This document shows positions 34,199 through 40,947 of a DNA stretch of 40,947 nt, one piece after another (the stretch's first letter is position 1; the number at the start of each line of letters is the position of its first letter). Source of the DNA: Singulisphaera sp. GP187 (GTDB lineage Bacteria > Planctomycetota > Phycisphaerae > Phycisphaerales > SM1A02); NCBI GenBank assembly GCA_945862215.1, contig CAMAXY010000020.1:1-40947 (forward strand), written 5' to 3'. The notes under the pieces were generated by a model, which saw only the letters and a program-made list of their open reading frames with translations, had not been told where the DNA came from and searched no databases. Both the position numbers and the translations under genes were made by a program.

Positions 34199-34714
34199 AT
34201 GACCAACTCCGCGGAAAATTCCGACCCCAATTCACATCAGCCCTCAAATCACCAGCATTTCATGCGCCGCGCAATTGAACTTTCGCTGCAGAATGTTGCA
34301 GTGCACGGTGGGGGGCCATTCGGCGCAGTCGTAGTGCAAGATGGCGTGATTGTCGGTGAGGGTTGGAATCAAGTCACTGCAAATAATGATCCGACGGCGC
34401 ATGCTGAAATCAACGCGATTCGTGCGGCGTGCAAGACGGTCGCACGATTCGATCTCAGGGGCGCATCTATTTATACGAGCTGCGAGCCATGCCCGATGTG
34501 TTTGGCGGCTATCTACTGGGCAAGGCTTGACGCAATTTTTTATGCCAACACGAAGTTGGACGCCGCCGCAATCCAGTTCGATGACAACTTCATCTATGAG
34601 CAACTTTCAAAGCCAGTCGATGAACGATCGATCCCAATGACGCAGTTGTTGCGCGACGAGGCAAGCGCAGCATTTGTGCTCTGGCGCAATAATGCAAGCA
34701 AGACGCCGTACTGA
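34199..34714 (+). CDS. guaD: Guanine deaminase (cytidine-deaminase fold)
   Basis: 171 residues, ATG 34199, 7 bases after the previous stop. The zinc site is complete: HAE (68-70) and CEPCPMC (95-101). The surrounding sequence, GGGPFGAVVVQDGVIVGEG and IYWARLDAIFYANTKLDAAA plus FDDNFIYEQL, closely follows the Bacillus GuaD type rather than tRNA adenosine deaminase TadA. It converts guanine to xanthine and ammonia in purine salvage or nitrogen supply. Probably in one transcript with the pseudouridine synthase. Confidence 0.93.
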   Translation: MTNSAENSDPNSHQPSNHQHFMRRAIELSLQNVAVHGGGPFGAVVVQDGVIVGEGWNQVTANNDPTAHAEINAIRAACKTVARFDLRGASIYTSCEPCPMCLAAIYWARLDAIFYANTKLDAAAIQFDDNFIYEQLSKPVDERSIPMTQLLRDEASAAFVLWRNNASKTPY

Positions 34715-34842
34715 TTTGTTCAAGCGATTGTGTCGCGTTTATTCCTTGCGTGTATTTGGACGGCGAGCAGAAGGTCTTATGCATCGAGTCAGCATAGTTC
34801 GTCACTGTTGGCTTGGATTCACACGTTGCACTTGATGAGCGA

Positions 34843-35742
34843 TCATCCAAGTTCAAACGTCGTGATGCCATAAATCCAATCAAGCCGAAGATCGGGCGGT
34901 GTGCCGGTATATGTGCGCATCGTTGCGAAGACTTCTTTCATCCCATTTCTCTTGACCAAGTCAAGCGCATTTTCATTCGGCTCTGGGACATCCAACCAAA
35001 ACAATTCTCCTGGCCGAATCGTGCTTATCAGTGATCGATAGATCGCATCAGCAGCAGTCGGAGTCTTCGCAAAGAGTGGACCGATCTTGTGACATTGGAA
35101 ACATTTTCGAATGAATCCAAATCCCTCAACAGATTCTCCGTTCATCACAGCAAATCCACTTCCATCTGGTTGCGAAAACCAAGCACGCAAGAACGCGATT
35201 CGCGGCGCAGGGAAACACGCACGATCAAGCAGGGCGATTTGTTGCAAATCAACGCCGCGAATATCAATCGCAGAAACATCTTTCTTCCCGTGCATAGCAC
35301 CCGGTGCGACGCCTTCAAAGCGAGTGTTCTTGTATTTCGGAACCCGTCCGATCTTTTGATACTTTGCGACATTTTCAAGCACCGCATCGCCGCCTTGAAC
35401 ACAACCCACAACGTGCTTTCGCGCCATTTCGTGGGCCGCCATCCCATACCCATATCCGCGGTACGCCTCGTCAACCACGTAGCACCCAAAGAATGCGAAA
35501 GAGTCGTCATAGCGCACAGCACTCACACAAGCGATCGGCTTTCCATCAAGTTCACCTACGAAAAAACCATCGGGATCTGCAACGATGAACGTCGACGCAT
35601 CGTGAATTCCCGAATTCCACCCCGCATTACACATGCGCGGAATAATGATCGCATCAATTTCTTCTTGCGACATCGACCGCACCACGTATCGCCCGTTTGC
35701 AATGTCTCTCGCAGCAGTGCTCTTTGGGTCAAGTTGTTTCAT
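34843..35742 (-). CDS. GNAT acetyltransferase with C-terminal second domain
   Basis: 299 residues, ATG 35742. The first ~150 residues are a GNAT domain with an FFGCYVVDEAYRGYGYGMAAHE core, in which RGYGYG is the acetyl-CoA loop. The second half (about 165-295) resembles the additional acetyltransferase-like domain of YitH/HolE-type proteins, with FAVMNGESVEGFGFIRKC and a Cys-x2-Cys-like FQCHKIGPLF segment. The acetyl acceptor is unknown. The gene converges on guaD, with 128 bases between that hold only a weak 4-bp hairpin, and is divergent from the channel gene. Confidence 0.85.
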   Translation of the reverse strand: MKQLDPKSTAARDIANGRYVVRSMSQEEIDAIIIPRMCNAGWNSGIHDASTFIVADPDGFFVGELDGKPIACVSAVRYDDSFAFFGCYVVDEAYRGYGYGMAAHEMARKHVVGCVQGGDAVLENVAKYQKIGRVPKYKNTRFEGVAPGAMHGKKDVSAIDIRGVDLQQIALLDRACFPAPRIAFLRAWFSQPDGSGFAVMNGESVEGFGFIRKCFQCHKIGPLFAKTPTAADAIYRSLISTIRPGELFWLDVPEPNENALDLVKRNGMKEVFATMRTYTGTPPDLRLDWIYGITTFELG

Positions 35743-35783
35743 GCAGAACAGAAGAATATCAACGAATTATTCACTCCTTCATT

Positions 35784-35824
35784 AAACCTAAACATTTCAG
35801 CGCTCCATGCGAGTGTTTAAGTTT
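35784..35824. repeat. Imperfect 11-bp inverted repeat between divergent genes
   Basis: AAACCTAAACA (35784-35794) and TGTTTAAGTTT (35814-35824) are inverted copies differing at one base, separated by 19 bases. They lie between the divergent GNAT and channel genes, where an operator or a leader stem would be expected. Confidence 0.5.
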
Positions 35825-35862
35825 GCCGGCGTATGGCGGAGAAGTGAAAAACGAGTAAGAAT

Positions 35863-37440
35863 GTGTCGATGGAGTCATTCGTCTTGAAGCAAATCGCTGC
35901 GGAATCGATTTCAACACCCACTCCCTTTTTGCTTGGCCTGCTCTGGGTGTTCGCAATTTATCTCGTTGTGCTTGGTTCACGGCTTGTCGTGAAGAGTCGT
36001 GGCGACGCTCGCAATATCGGAATTGGATTGCTCCTTGCAGTTTTCTGTTGGGCGGGAATCAATGTTGGTTGGGAGTATTCAATCAGCATCTTCTTTCATG
36101 AATCGGACAAATCAAATTCGGTGACTGTGCCGCTGCTTCGGACCGTTATGGAACTGGGTTTCGTGTTCGCCGGTTGCAGTTTTGCGGTCATGGCACTCAG
36201 CGATCTTTGCATCGTGATTTGTGGCACAGACCTTGTCCGTCTGCAAAAGGCATTGTTGAGATTTGGTTTCTGGGTGGTTGGTCTGTCGGTCATTTATCAA
36301 ATTCACTTTGCAAGCCAGTATTCAATCAAAGCGGTTGTGATCGGTATCGGCGGTGCGCTCGTTTTCATTCTCGGTCTTGGTTTACAGCGAACATTGACAA
36401 ATTTGTTTTCTGGTTTCGATTTGCAGGCAGACAAAGTCTTTGCAAAAGGAGACATGATTCAGATTGGCGTGAAAGGTGTTGAAGGCGTTGTCTGGGATAC
36501 CAGCCTTCGATCCACTCGCATCCATACGCTCGATGGGCAAATGCTGATCATCTCCAACGGTGAACTTCTGACGAAAGAGGTTTTGAATCTCGATCAGCCT
36601 TCACGTGCACTTCGGGTTCGGAGAACCATTGGCATCTCATACTCAACGCCTCCTATGCGCGCAAAGGATGTGATGCTTCAAGTGCTCAAGCAAGATTCTG
36701 ATGTGTTGGATCAGCCTGCGCCGAGTGTCCATGTCATAAGTTATGGCGACTCGTCGATCAACTATGAACTTCGATTCTGGGTTGCAGATCGCCGCATGAT
36801 GGACGAAAATATTGATTCCGTTCTCACTCGAATTTGGTACGCACTGAATGAAAGCACGATTGAGATTCCGTTCCCGATTCGCAGTGTTCGCATGGTTGAT
36901 ATGAAGTCCGAGGCGGAGCACTCTCTCGCAGAGCATGACCGTGTCGCAAAGTTCGAGCGACACATCGCTGCCTGCCCGCTCTTTGCAGAGCAGTACATGA
37001 GCAAGTCCGAGCGCCACGAATTGGCGCGGGATGCGTACTGTTTGCGTTTGGAGGCGGGGGAGTTGGCTGTGCGGTTTGGAGAGCGAAGCGACCACATGTA
37101 TCTGATCATTGCCGGAGATGTTCGTGTCATGCTCAAGGGCAAGGAGCCGATCGAACTTCATACTTCACAAGCGTTCGGCGAGATGGCTCTCCTCTTGGAT
37201 CAACCAAGGTCGGCAGATGTCGTCGCAGGTCCAAATGGCGTGACGCTTCTTCGTCTTGCAAAGGTAAGCGTGTTGCCAGTTCTCAATAGGCGGCCAGAGT
37301 TCGCCAAAGAGATTCGTCAAGTCTCGACCAAGCGGCGAATCGCATCTGGAATTGAAGATGAAACGCATCTTGTGGTTTCGAGGCGCGATCGTTTGATTGC
37401 ACTCGTCAGCAATGCGGGTCGATCTCTCAAGCCGTGGTGA
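35863..37440 (+). CDS. MscS-family channel with C-terminal cyclic-nucleotide-binding domain
   Basis: 525 residues from GTG 35863; an ATG two codons later is equally possible. Four to five membrane helices (about 20-175) end in the MscS pore-lining region GGALVFILGLGLQRTLTNLF. The MscS beta domain follows (about 185-245, ending ISNGELLTKEVLNLD). The C-terminal part (about 375-490) is a cyclic-nucleotide-binding domain with the phosphate-binding cassette FGEMALLLDQPRSADV (438-453). This is the architecture of bacterial cyclic-nucleotide-gated MscS-like channels (bCNG). It would link ion flux in the cytoplasmic membrane to cAMP or cGMP. No cyclase is in the window. Confidence 0.93.
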   Translation: MSMESFVLKQIAAESISTPTPFLLGLLWVFAIYLVVLGSRLVVKSRGDARNIGIGLLLAVFCWAGINVGWEYSISIFFHESDKSNSVTVPLLRTVMELGFVFAGCSFAVMALSDLCIVICGTDLVRLQKALLRFGFWVVGLSVIYQIHFASQYSIKAVVIGIGGALVFILGLGLQRTLTNLFSGFDLQADKVFAKGDMIQIGVKGVEGVVWDTSLRSTRIHTLDGQMLIISNGELLTKEVLNLDQPSRALRVRRTIGISYSTPPMRAKDVMLQVLKQDSDVLDQPAPSVHVISYGDSSINYELRFWVADRRMMDENIDSVLTRIWYALNESTIEIPFPIRSVRMVDMKSEAEHSLAEHDRVAKFERHIAACPLFAEQYMSKSERHELARDAYCLRLEAGELAVRFGERSDHMYLIIAGDVRVMLKGKEPIELHTSQAFGEMALLLDQPRSADVVAGPNGVTLLRLAKVSVLPVLNRRPEFAKEIRQVSTKRRIASGIEDETHLVVSRRDRLIALVSNAGRSLKPW

Positions 37441-37494
37441 GTTTGTCGAGTCTTCGCTGTCCAGTCTTCGTAGTCCAGTCCAGTGGGCCGAGCG

Positions 37495-38643
37495 TTACCA
37501 CTCAGTGAGAGTTGCAGTGACGGCTTGTCCGTCTGACAGTTCACCTTGATTGCTGAGGACATATTCAGTGGTCTCCGGCAGTGCGCTGCCGGGCTTGCCA
37601 TCACTGTCGATTGGTCGAATTCGCACCTGCGTTCCATCATCGAATTCCACAGTGACCAATACCTTTTTCGCCTTCCCATCTTCCACAACATAGATGTATG
37701 GCACACCTCCGCGGCGTGCCACAACTTGACTGGGCAGCATTTCAACTTCTCGAAGTGCGGGGAGAAGCAATTGCATTTGTCCATACATGCCAGGAAGAAG
37801 TCGAATATGGTTCTGTTGGTTTTCAGGCAGAATTGGCAGCGAAGGCATCGTTCGACTTTTCAGATCAGCAAAGTCATTCGCTTTCATTTTTGTCGCGAAC
37901 TGTTCAAATTCTGCTGCAGTTCCGTTGTAAAGATCCACTTCCGCCATGACAGTTCGATCGGATGTTCGCAGCGATGGCGCAAGGCGAGAGACCTTCGCTC
38001 GAAGTGCAATTCCAGGAAGTGCATCGATATGAATGATGACTTCGCTGTTCTTGTCGACAAAGGCGACAAAGTTTTCAGGGACAAACATTGAAACAGTCAC
38101 AATGTCACTGCGTTCGATTGTCATCAGCGATGCGACACCTGGTACGACAACTGCGTTCTGGACAAAGGTTCCAGCGTCGACGCCGCGCACGGCAACAACG
38201 CCATCGAAAGGTGCTCGAATGATCGCAGTTTGATTTGGAGTCGACGCACTCGTTCCGTCGCCCGTGACTTGAATCTCAACGAGGCGTTCACCAGCTGTCA
38301 CTTTGTCTCCAATTGATTTCTCAATGAAAGTGACAATCCCTGCAGCCTGAGGAAACAAGCTCACTCGGTAATACGGAGCGACAAATGCAGGTTGGTCGAT
38401 GGCGATTTCGAGCGATGGATTTTTCTTTGCTCGAACACTCTTGGTGCGGATCGTCCCAGCGATGCTTTGGGGAGTTTGACTAGGCGGCGACACTGCGCTG
38501 GGAACTCCCGCCGCAGCTTGCGCGACAGTTTCGACAGGCTTGTTTGTGGTGATGAGCCAATAAAAAATCCCAGCAATCGCAACGAGGGTGAATGCCTTGG
38601 ATAGTGCTGATTTCCAGCCTCTTTGTTCTTTCGTGTCTTTCAT
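37495..38643 (-). CDS. RND efflux periplasmic adaptor (membrane fusion protein)
   Basis: 382 residues, ATG 38643. An N-terminal membrane anchor (about 14-32) precedes a biotinyl-lipoyl-like half motif (VSLFPQAAGIVTFIEKSIGD, about 93-112, then IIRAPFDGVVAVRGVDAGT). A beta-barrel region and a C-terminal membrane-proximal part with VARRGGVPYIYVVEDGKAKK follow. The hairpin between lipoyl halves is short. It links the RND pump to an outer-membrane channel. It is encoded 45 bases after the permease, so permease and adaptor lie in one operon, in that order. The substrate is not readable. Confidence 0.92.
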   Translation of the reverse strand: MKDTKEQRGWKSALSKAFTLVAIAGIFYWLITTNKPVETVAQAAAGVPSAVSPPSQTPQSIAGTIRTKSVRAKKNPSLEIAIDQPAFVAPYYRVSLFPQAAGIVTFIEKSIGDKVTAGERLVEIQVTGDGTSASTPNQTAIIRAPFDGVVAVRGVDAGTFVQNAVVVPGVASLMTIERSDIVTVSMFVPENFVAFVDKNSEVIIHIDALPGIALRAKVSRLAPSLRTSDRTVMAEVDLYNGTAAEFEQFATKMKANDFADLKSRTMPSLPILPENQQNHIRLLPGMYGQMQLLLPALREVEMLPSQVVARRGGVPYIYVVEDGKAKKVLVTVEFDDGTQVRIRPIDSDGKPGSALPETTEYVLSNQGELSDGQAVTATLTEW

Positions 38644-38688
38644 CGTGAGCGCATCCTGTTCAATAATTTGCGGGTCGATCGAGAGCGG

Positions 38689-40947
38689 TTATGCCGCAAG
38701 TTCTGCCTCGATATCGGGATCTTGACGCACCTTGCGCATCAGCAGGGTGTACATAATTGGAACCATAAAAAGAGTCAGCGCAGTTGATGTAAGCATGCCA
38801 CCTACGACTGCGCGAGCGAGTGGAATGTTTGCTTCGTTTCCTTTGCCAAAGCCAATCGCCATCGGGGTCAATGCTAAGACAGTTGCAAGAAATGTCATGA
38901 CGATCGGTCGGAAACGAGTTGCAGCAGCGAGTTTGATCGCCTCGGTTGGATTCAGTCCATTCGCAGCTTGCTTGTTTGCAAAGTCGACAAGCAAAACTCC
39001 GTTGTTGACCGAGATGCCGACGAGAAAAATCACTCCCATCAACGACTGCACATTGATCGTCGTATTCGTGACGAACAACATCGCAAGCACGCCGATAAAA
39101 CCAAGTGGAACTGTAAAAATAGTAATGAATGGTCCGACCCACGATCGAAAAAGTGTGACCAACAACAGGTACACCAACAACGTCGCAAGTCCAAGGCCAT
39201 ACAACAGACTTTGGAATGACTCGTTCATTCGTGCGTATTCACCCTTGAGTCGTACATACATTCCTTCAGGAAGGATCATCTTGTCGAGTCTCTTGTGGAT
39301 ATCTGCAGCGATACCAGCGATGTCGCGATTTTCAGTGTTGACATACACGTTGGAAACACGGCGTAGTCCAGAATGATTGATCTCAACGGCATCTGCGCGG
39401 CGCGTCACTGTGACGAGGCTTCCAAGGTCAACGGAATTCGCTTGGCCAGCGCCAATAACTGGAATGCTGAGAACATCTTCGATCGTTCGGTCTAATTGCT
39501 CTGGATATTGAACGCCGACAAAGTATTGATTGCCCGACTTCGAATCGATCCAGAAGTTTCGAAGAATCGAGACGCTCGAATTCATCGCGACCACGACCTG
39601 CTGAATCACGTCTTCTGCAGTCATCCCCATCGTCGCAGCCTTTTCGCGGTCGATGTTGATCACAAGATATGAAGCGTCATTGCGCTGATGAACACGGACA
39701 TCGGCAGCGCCTGGAATTGTCGACATCTCGTTTCGGATTGACTTCGCAAGGTCAAGCGATTGTTCGGTTGTGCCTCCTTCGATTTCAATGTCGATGGGTG
39801 AAGCCGCGCCCTGGTTGAGTGCAGTCGAAATCATTCCTCCTGTGTCGAAGCTGAATCGAAGGTCGGCAAATCGTCCATCGGCTTCCAACAAGTGTCGGAG
39901 TTTGATCGCATACTCCTGCGAAGTCAGCGCACGATTCTTGTTCAATTGCACGCGAACGGCTGCATCCTGTTGCCCAGAGTTTGGTGTGTAAGCCGCAGAC
40001 CAATCTGGGTTCAATCCAATCTCTGAAACGATCATGTCCCGTTCACTTGCAGGGATCGAAGCCTTCAGGAATTCTTCAACGTCGATGACCCGCTTTTCAG
40101 TTTCGTCGAGTCGCAAATTGGAAGGAGCGCGAACCATGACACTCAATTGCCCAGCATCGACCTGCGGGAAGAATTCGCGTCCAATCTTGAGAGTCAAGAA
40201 GAGCGAAGCGATAAAGAGCGTGACGATCGCAGTGACAACGATTCCTCTGTGACCAAGCGCCCAATCAAGAAGTTGGGTGTAACGCACGGTCTTCTGATCG
40301 ATGAAAGATTGGAAGCTCGCTGATACACGGCTGAAGAAACCTGCAGGTTTCACGTGGTTTTCTGCGATCCCGCCAGTCGCACTCATGGCACTTGGACGAT
40401 GCTCGTCTGGCAGAAACTTGGCGCACATCATCGGAACAAATGTTCGTGAAAGCAGAAACGATGTGAGCATCGCGAAGCCAACCGCAATCGTCAGTGGGGC
40501 GAAGAGGAACCCACCCATTCCAGGCATCATCGTCAGTGGGGCCAAGACGATCACGGTTGTGCAAGTTGCCACCATCACGGGAACCATGACTTCAGCGCAT
40601 CCATCAAGTGCCGCACGGATGCGTGACTTGCCGAGGTGATAATTTCTGTGATTGTTTTCCAGTTCCACGATGGCGTCATCAACAAGCGGACCGATTGCAA
40701 GCGCAAGCCCGCCAAGAGTCATCGTGTTGATCGTGTTGCCAGTGACATAGAGACCGACGATCGCTCCAAGTAGTGCAAGTGGAATCGATAGCGTTGCGAT
40801 CACGGTCATTCTCCAATTGCCCAAGAAGAACAAGATCATGATCGAAATCAAGATTGCGCCGATGACTCCTTCTTCAACAAGTGCCACGAGCGCTGATCGA
40901 ATCGCAATGGTCTGATCCATCACCAACTTCAGCGTTGTCTCTTTAGG
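38689..40947 (-). CDS. RND efflux permease (AcrB/HAE-like), 5' partial
   Basis: The frame is open to the right edge of the window (753 residues seen), so the N-terminus is missing; full-length members have about 1050 residues. Visible are the helices TM3-TM6 with GPLVDDAIVELEN, the proton-relay aspartate pair of drug-efflux RND pumps, the large second periplasmic loop, and TM8-TM12 with VGISVNNGVLLVDFANK and FRPIVMTFLATVLALTPMAIG. The pump exports hydrophobic or amphiphilic compounds using the proton gradient. It is read before the adaptor gene. The aspartates fit an HAE-type pump rather than a heavy-metal HME pump, though this is not decisive. Confidence 0.93.
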   Translation of the reverse strand, partial: PKETTLKLVMDQTIAIRSALVALVEEGVIGAILISIMILFFLGNWRMTVIATLSIPLALLGAIVGLYVTGNTINTMTLGGLALAIGPLVDDAIVELENNHRNYHLGKSRIRAALDGCAEVMVPVMVATCTTVIVLAPLTMMPGMGGFLFAPLTIAVGFAMLTSFLLSRTFVPMMCAKFLPDEHRPSAMSATGGIAENHVKPAGFFSRVSASFQSFIDQKTVRYTQLLDWALGHRGIVVTAIVTLFIASLFLTLKIGREFFPQVDAGQLSVMVRAPSNLRLDETEKRVIDVEEFLKASIPASERDMIVSEIGLNPDWSAAYTPNSGQQDAAVRVQLNKNRALTSQEYAIKLRHLLEADGRFADLRFSFDTGGMISTALNQGAASPIDIEIEGGTTEQSLDLAKSIRNEMSTIPGAADVRVHQRNDASYLVINIDREKAATMGMTAEDVIQQVVVAMNSSVSILRNFWIDSKSGNQYFVGVQYPEQLDRTIEDVLSIPVIGAGQANSVDLGSLVTVTRRADAVEINHSGLRRVSNVYVNTENRDIAGIAADIHKRLDKMILPEGMYVRLKGEYARMNESFQSLLYGLGLATLLVYLLLVTLFRSWVGPFITIFTVPLGFIGVLAMLFVTNTTINVQSLMGVIFLVGISVNNGVLLVDFANKQAANGLNPTEAIKLAAATRFRPIVMTFLATVLALTPMAIGFGKGNEANIPLARAVVGGMLTSTALTLFMVPIMYTLLMRKVRQDPDIEAELAA

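Noticed and set aside
34715-34842. Hairpin GCGA-n5-TCGC after guaD as a terminator
   Set aside because: Only a 4-bp stem and no real U-run follows, so I do not list it as a terminator.
1-40947. CRISPR array, tRNA, rRNA, transposon or integrase
   Set aside because: No regularly spaced direct repeats, no cloverleaf-like sequence, no rRNA core and no transposase or integrase-like protein was seen on either strand.

Overview
The window reads as a chromosomal segment of a planctomycete, most likely of the Phycisphaerae type. The signs are a C-terminal dockerin-like Asp-rich repeat on an exported cytochrome, a MoxR/DUF58/von Willebrand operon with very large exported proteins, a fused CcoN-CcoO oxidase subunit, several genes without a clear Shine-Dalgarno, and moderate GC. 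This is an inference from gene content; no rRNA marker is present. I see no tRNA, rRNA, transposase, integrase, phage gene or CRISPR array, and no gene-free stretch over 300 bases.

Layout. Bases 2-8213 (+) hold a nearly complete cbb3-type cytochrome oxidase operon (ccoNO fusion cut by the window start, ccoQ-like, ccoP with one haem domain, ccoG, fixH-like, a SafE-type membrane protein, ccoI, ccoS), its genes overlapping by 1-4 bases. A two-domain universal stress protein and a c-type cytochrome lipoprotein follow (8301-9829). Bases 9842-11783 (-) hold a host-attachment-family protein and an RhlE-like RNA helicase with a putative promoter and a structured leader of about 210 nt. Bases 12037-17257 (-) hold a redox module: an exported pentahaem cytochrome with a dockerin-like tail, a NapH-like polyferredoxin membrane protein and a 615-residue protein I cannot place firmly. 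An orphan MlaF-like ABC ATPase (+) converges on and overlaps a pyruvate/indolepyruvate decarboxylase (-), which is divergent from arsM (+).

Bases 21136-32263 (-) are one long, mostly translationally coupled operon: tandem thioredoxin-like protein, MoxR ATPase, DUF58 protein, BatD-like membrane protein, two vWA membrane proteins, an alanine-rich membrane-anchored protein, a 1330-residue exported single-pass protein and a small DUF1573-like protein. Bases 32355-35742 hold housekeeping genes (CvfB-like S1 protein, RluA-type pseudouridine synthase, guanine deaminase, GNAT protein). Bases 35863-37440 encode an MscS channel fused to a cyclic-nucleotide-binding domain. The right edge (37495-40947, -) is an RND efflux adaptor and permease, the permease cut by the window end.

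How it fits together. The first 9.8 kb is microaerobic respiration with its copper and haem assembly factors. The redox module and the decarboxylase share a similar 29-bp dyad placed on their promoters, which suggests one unseen regulator controls a low-oxygen or nitrogen-stress response. That shared site and the unplaced 615-residue protein are the most interesting leads.
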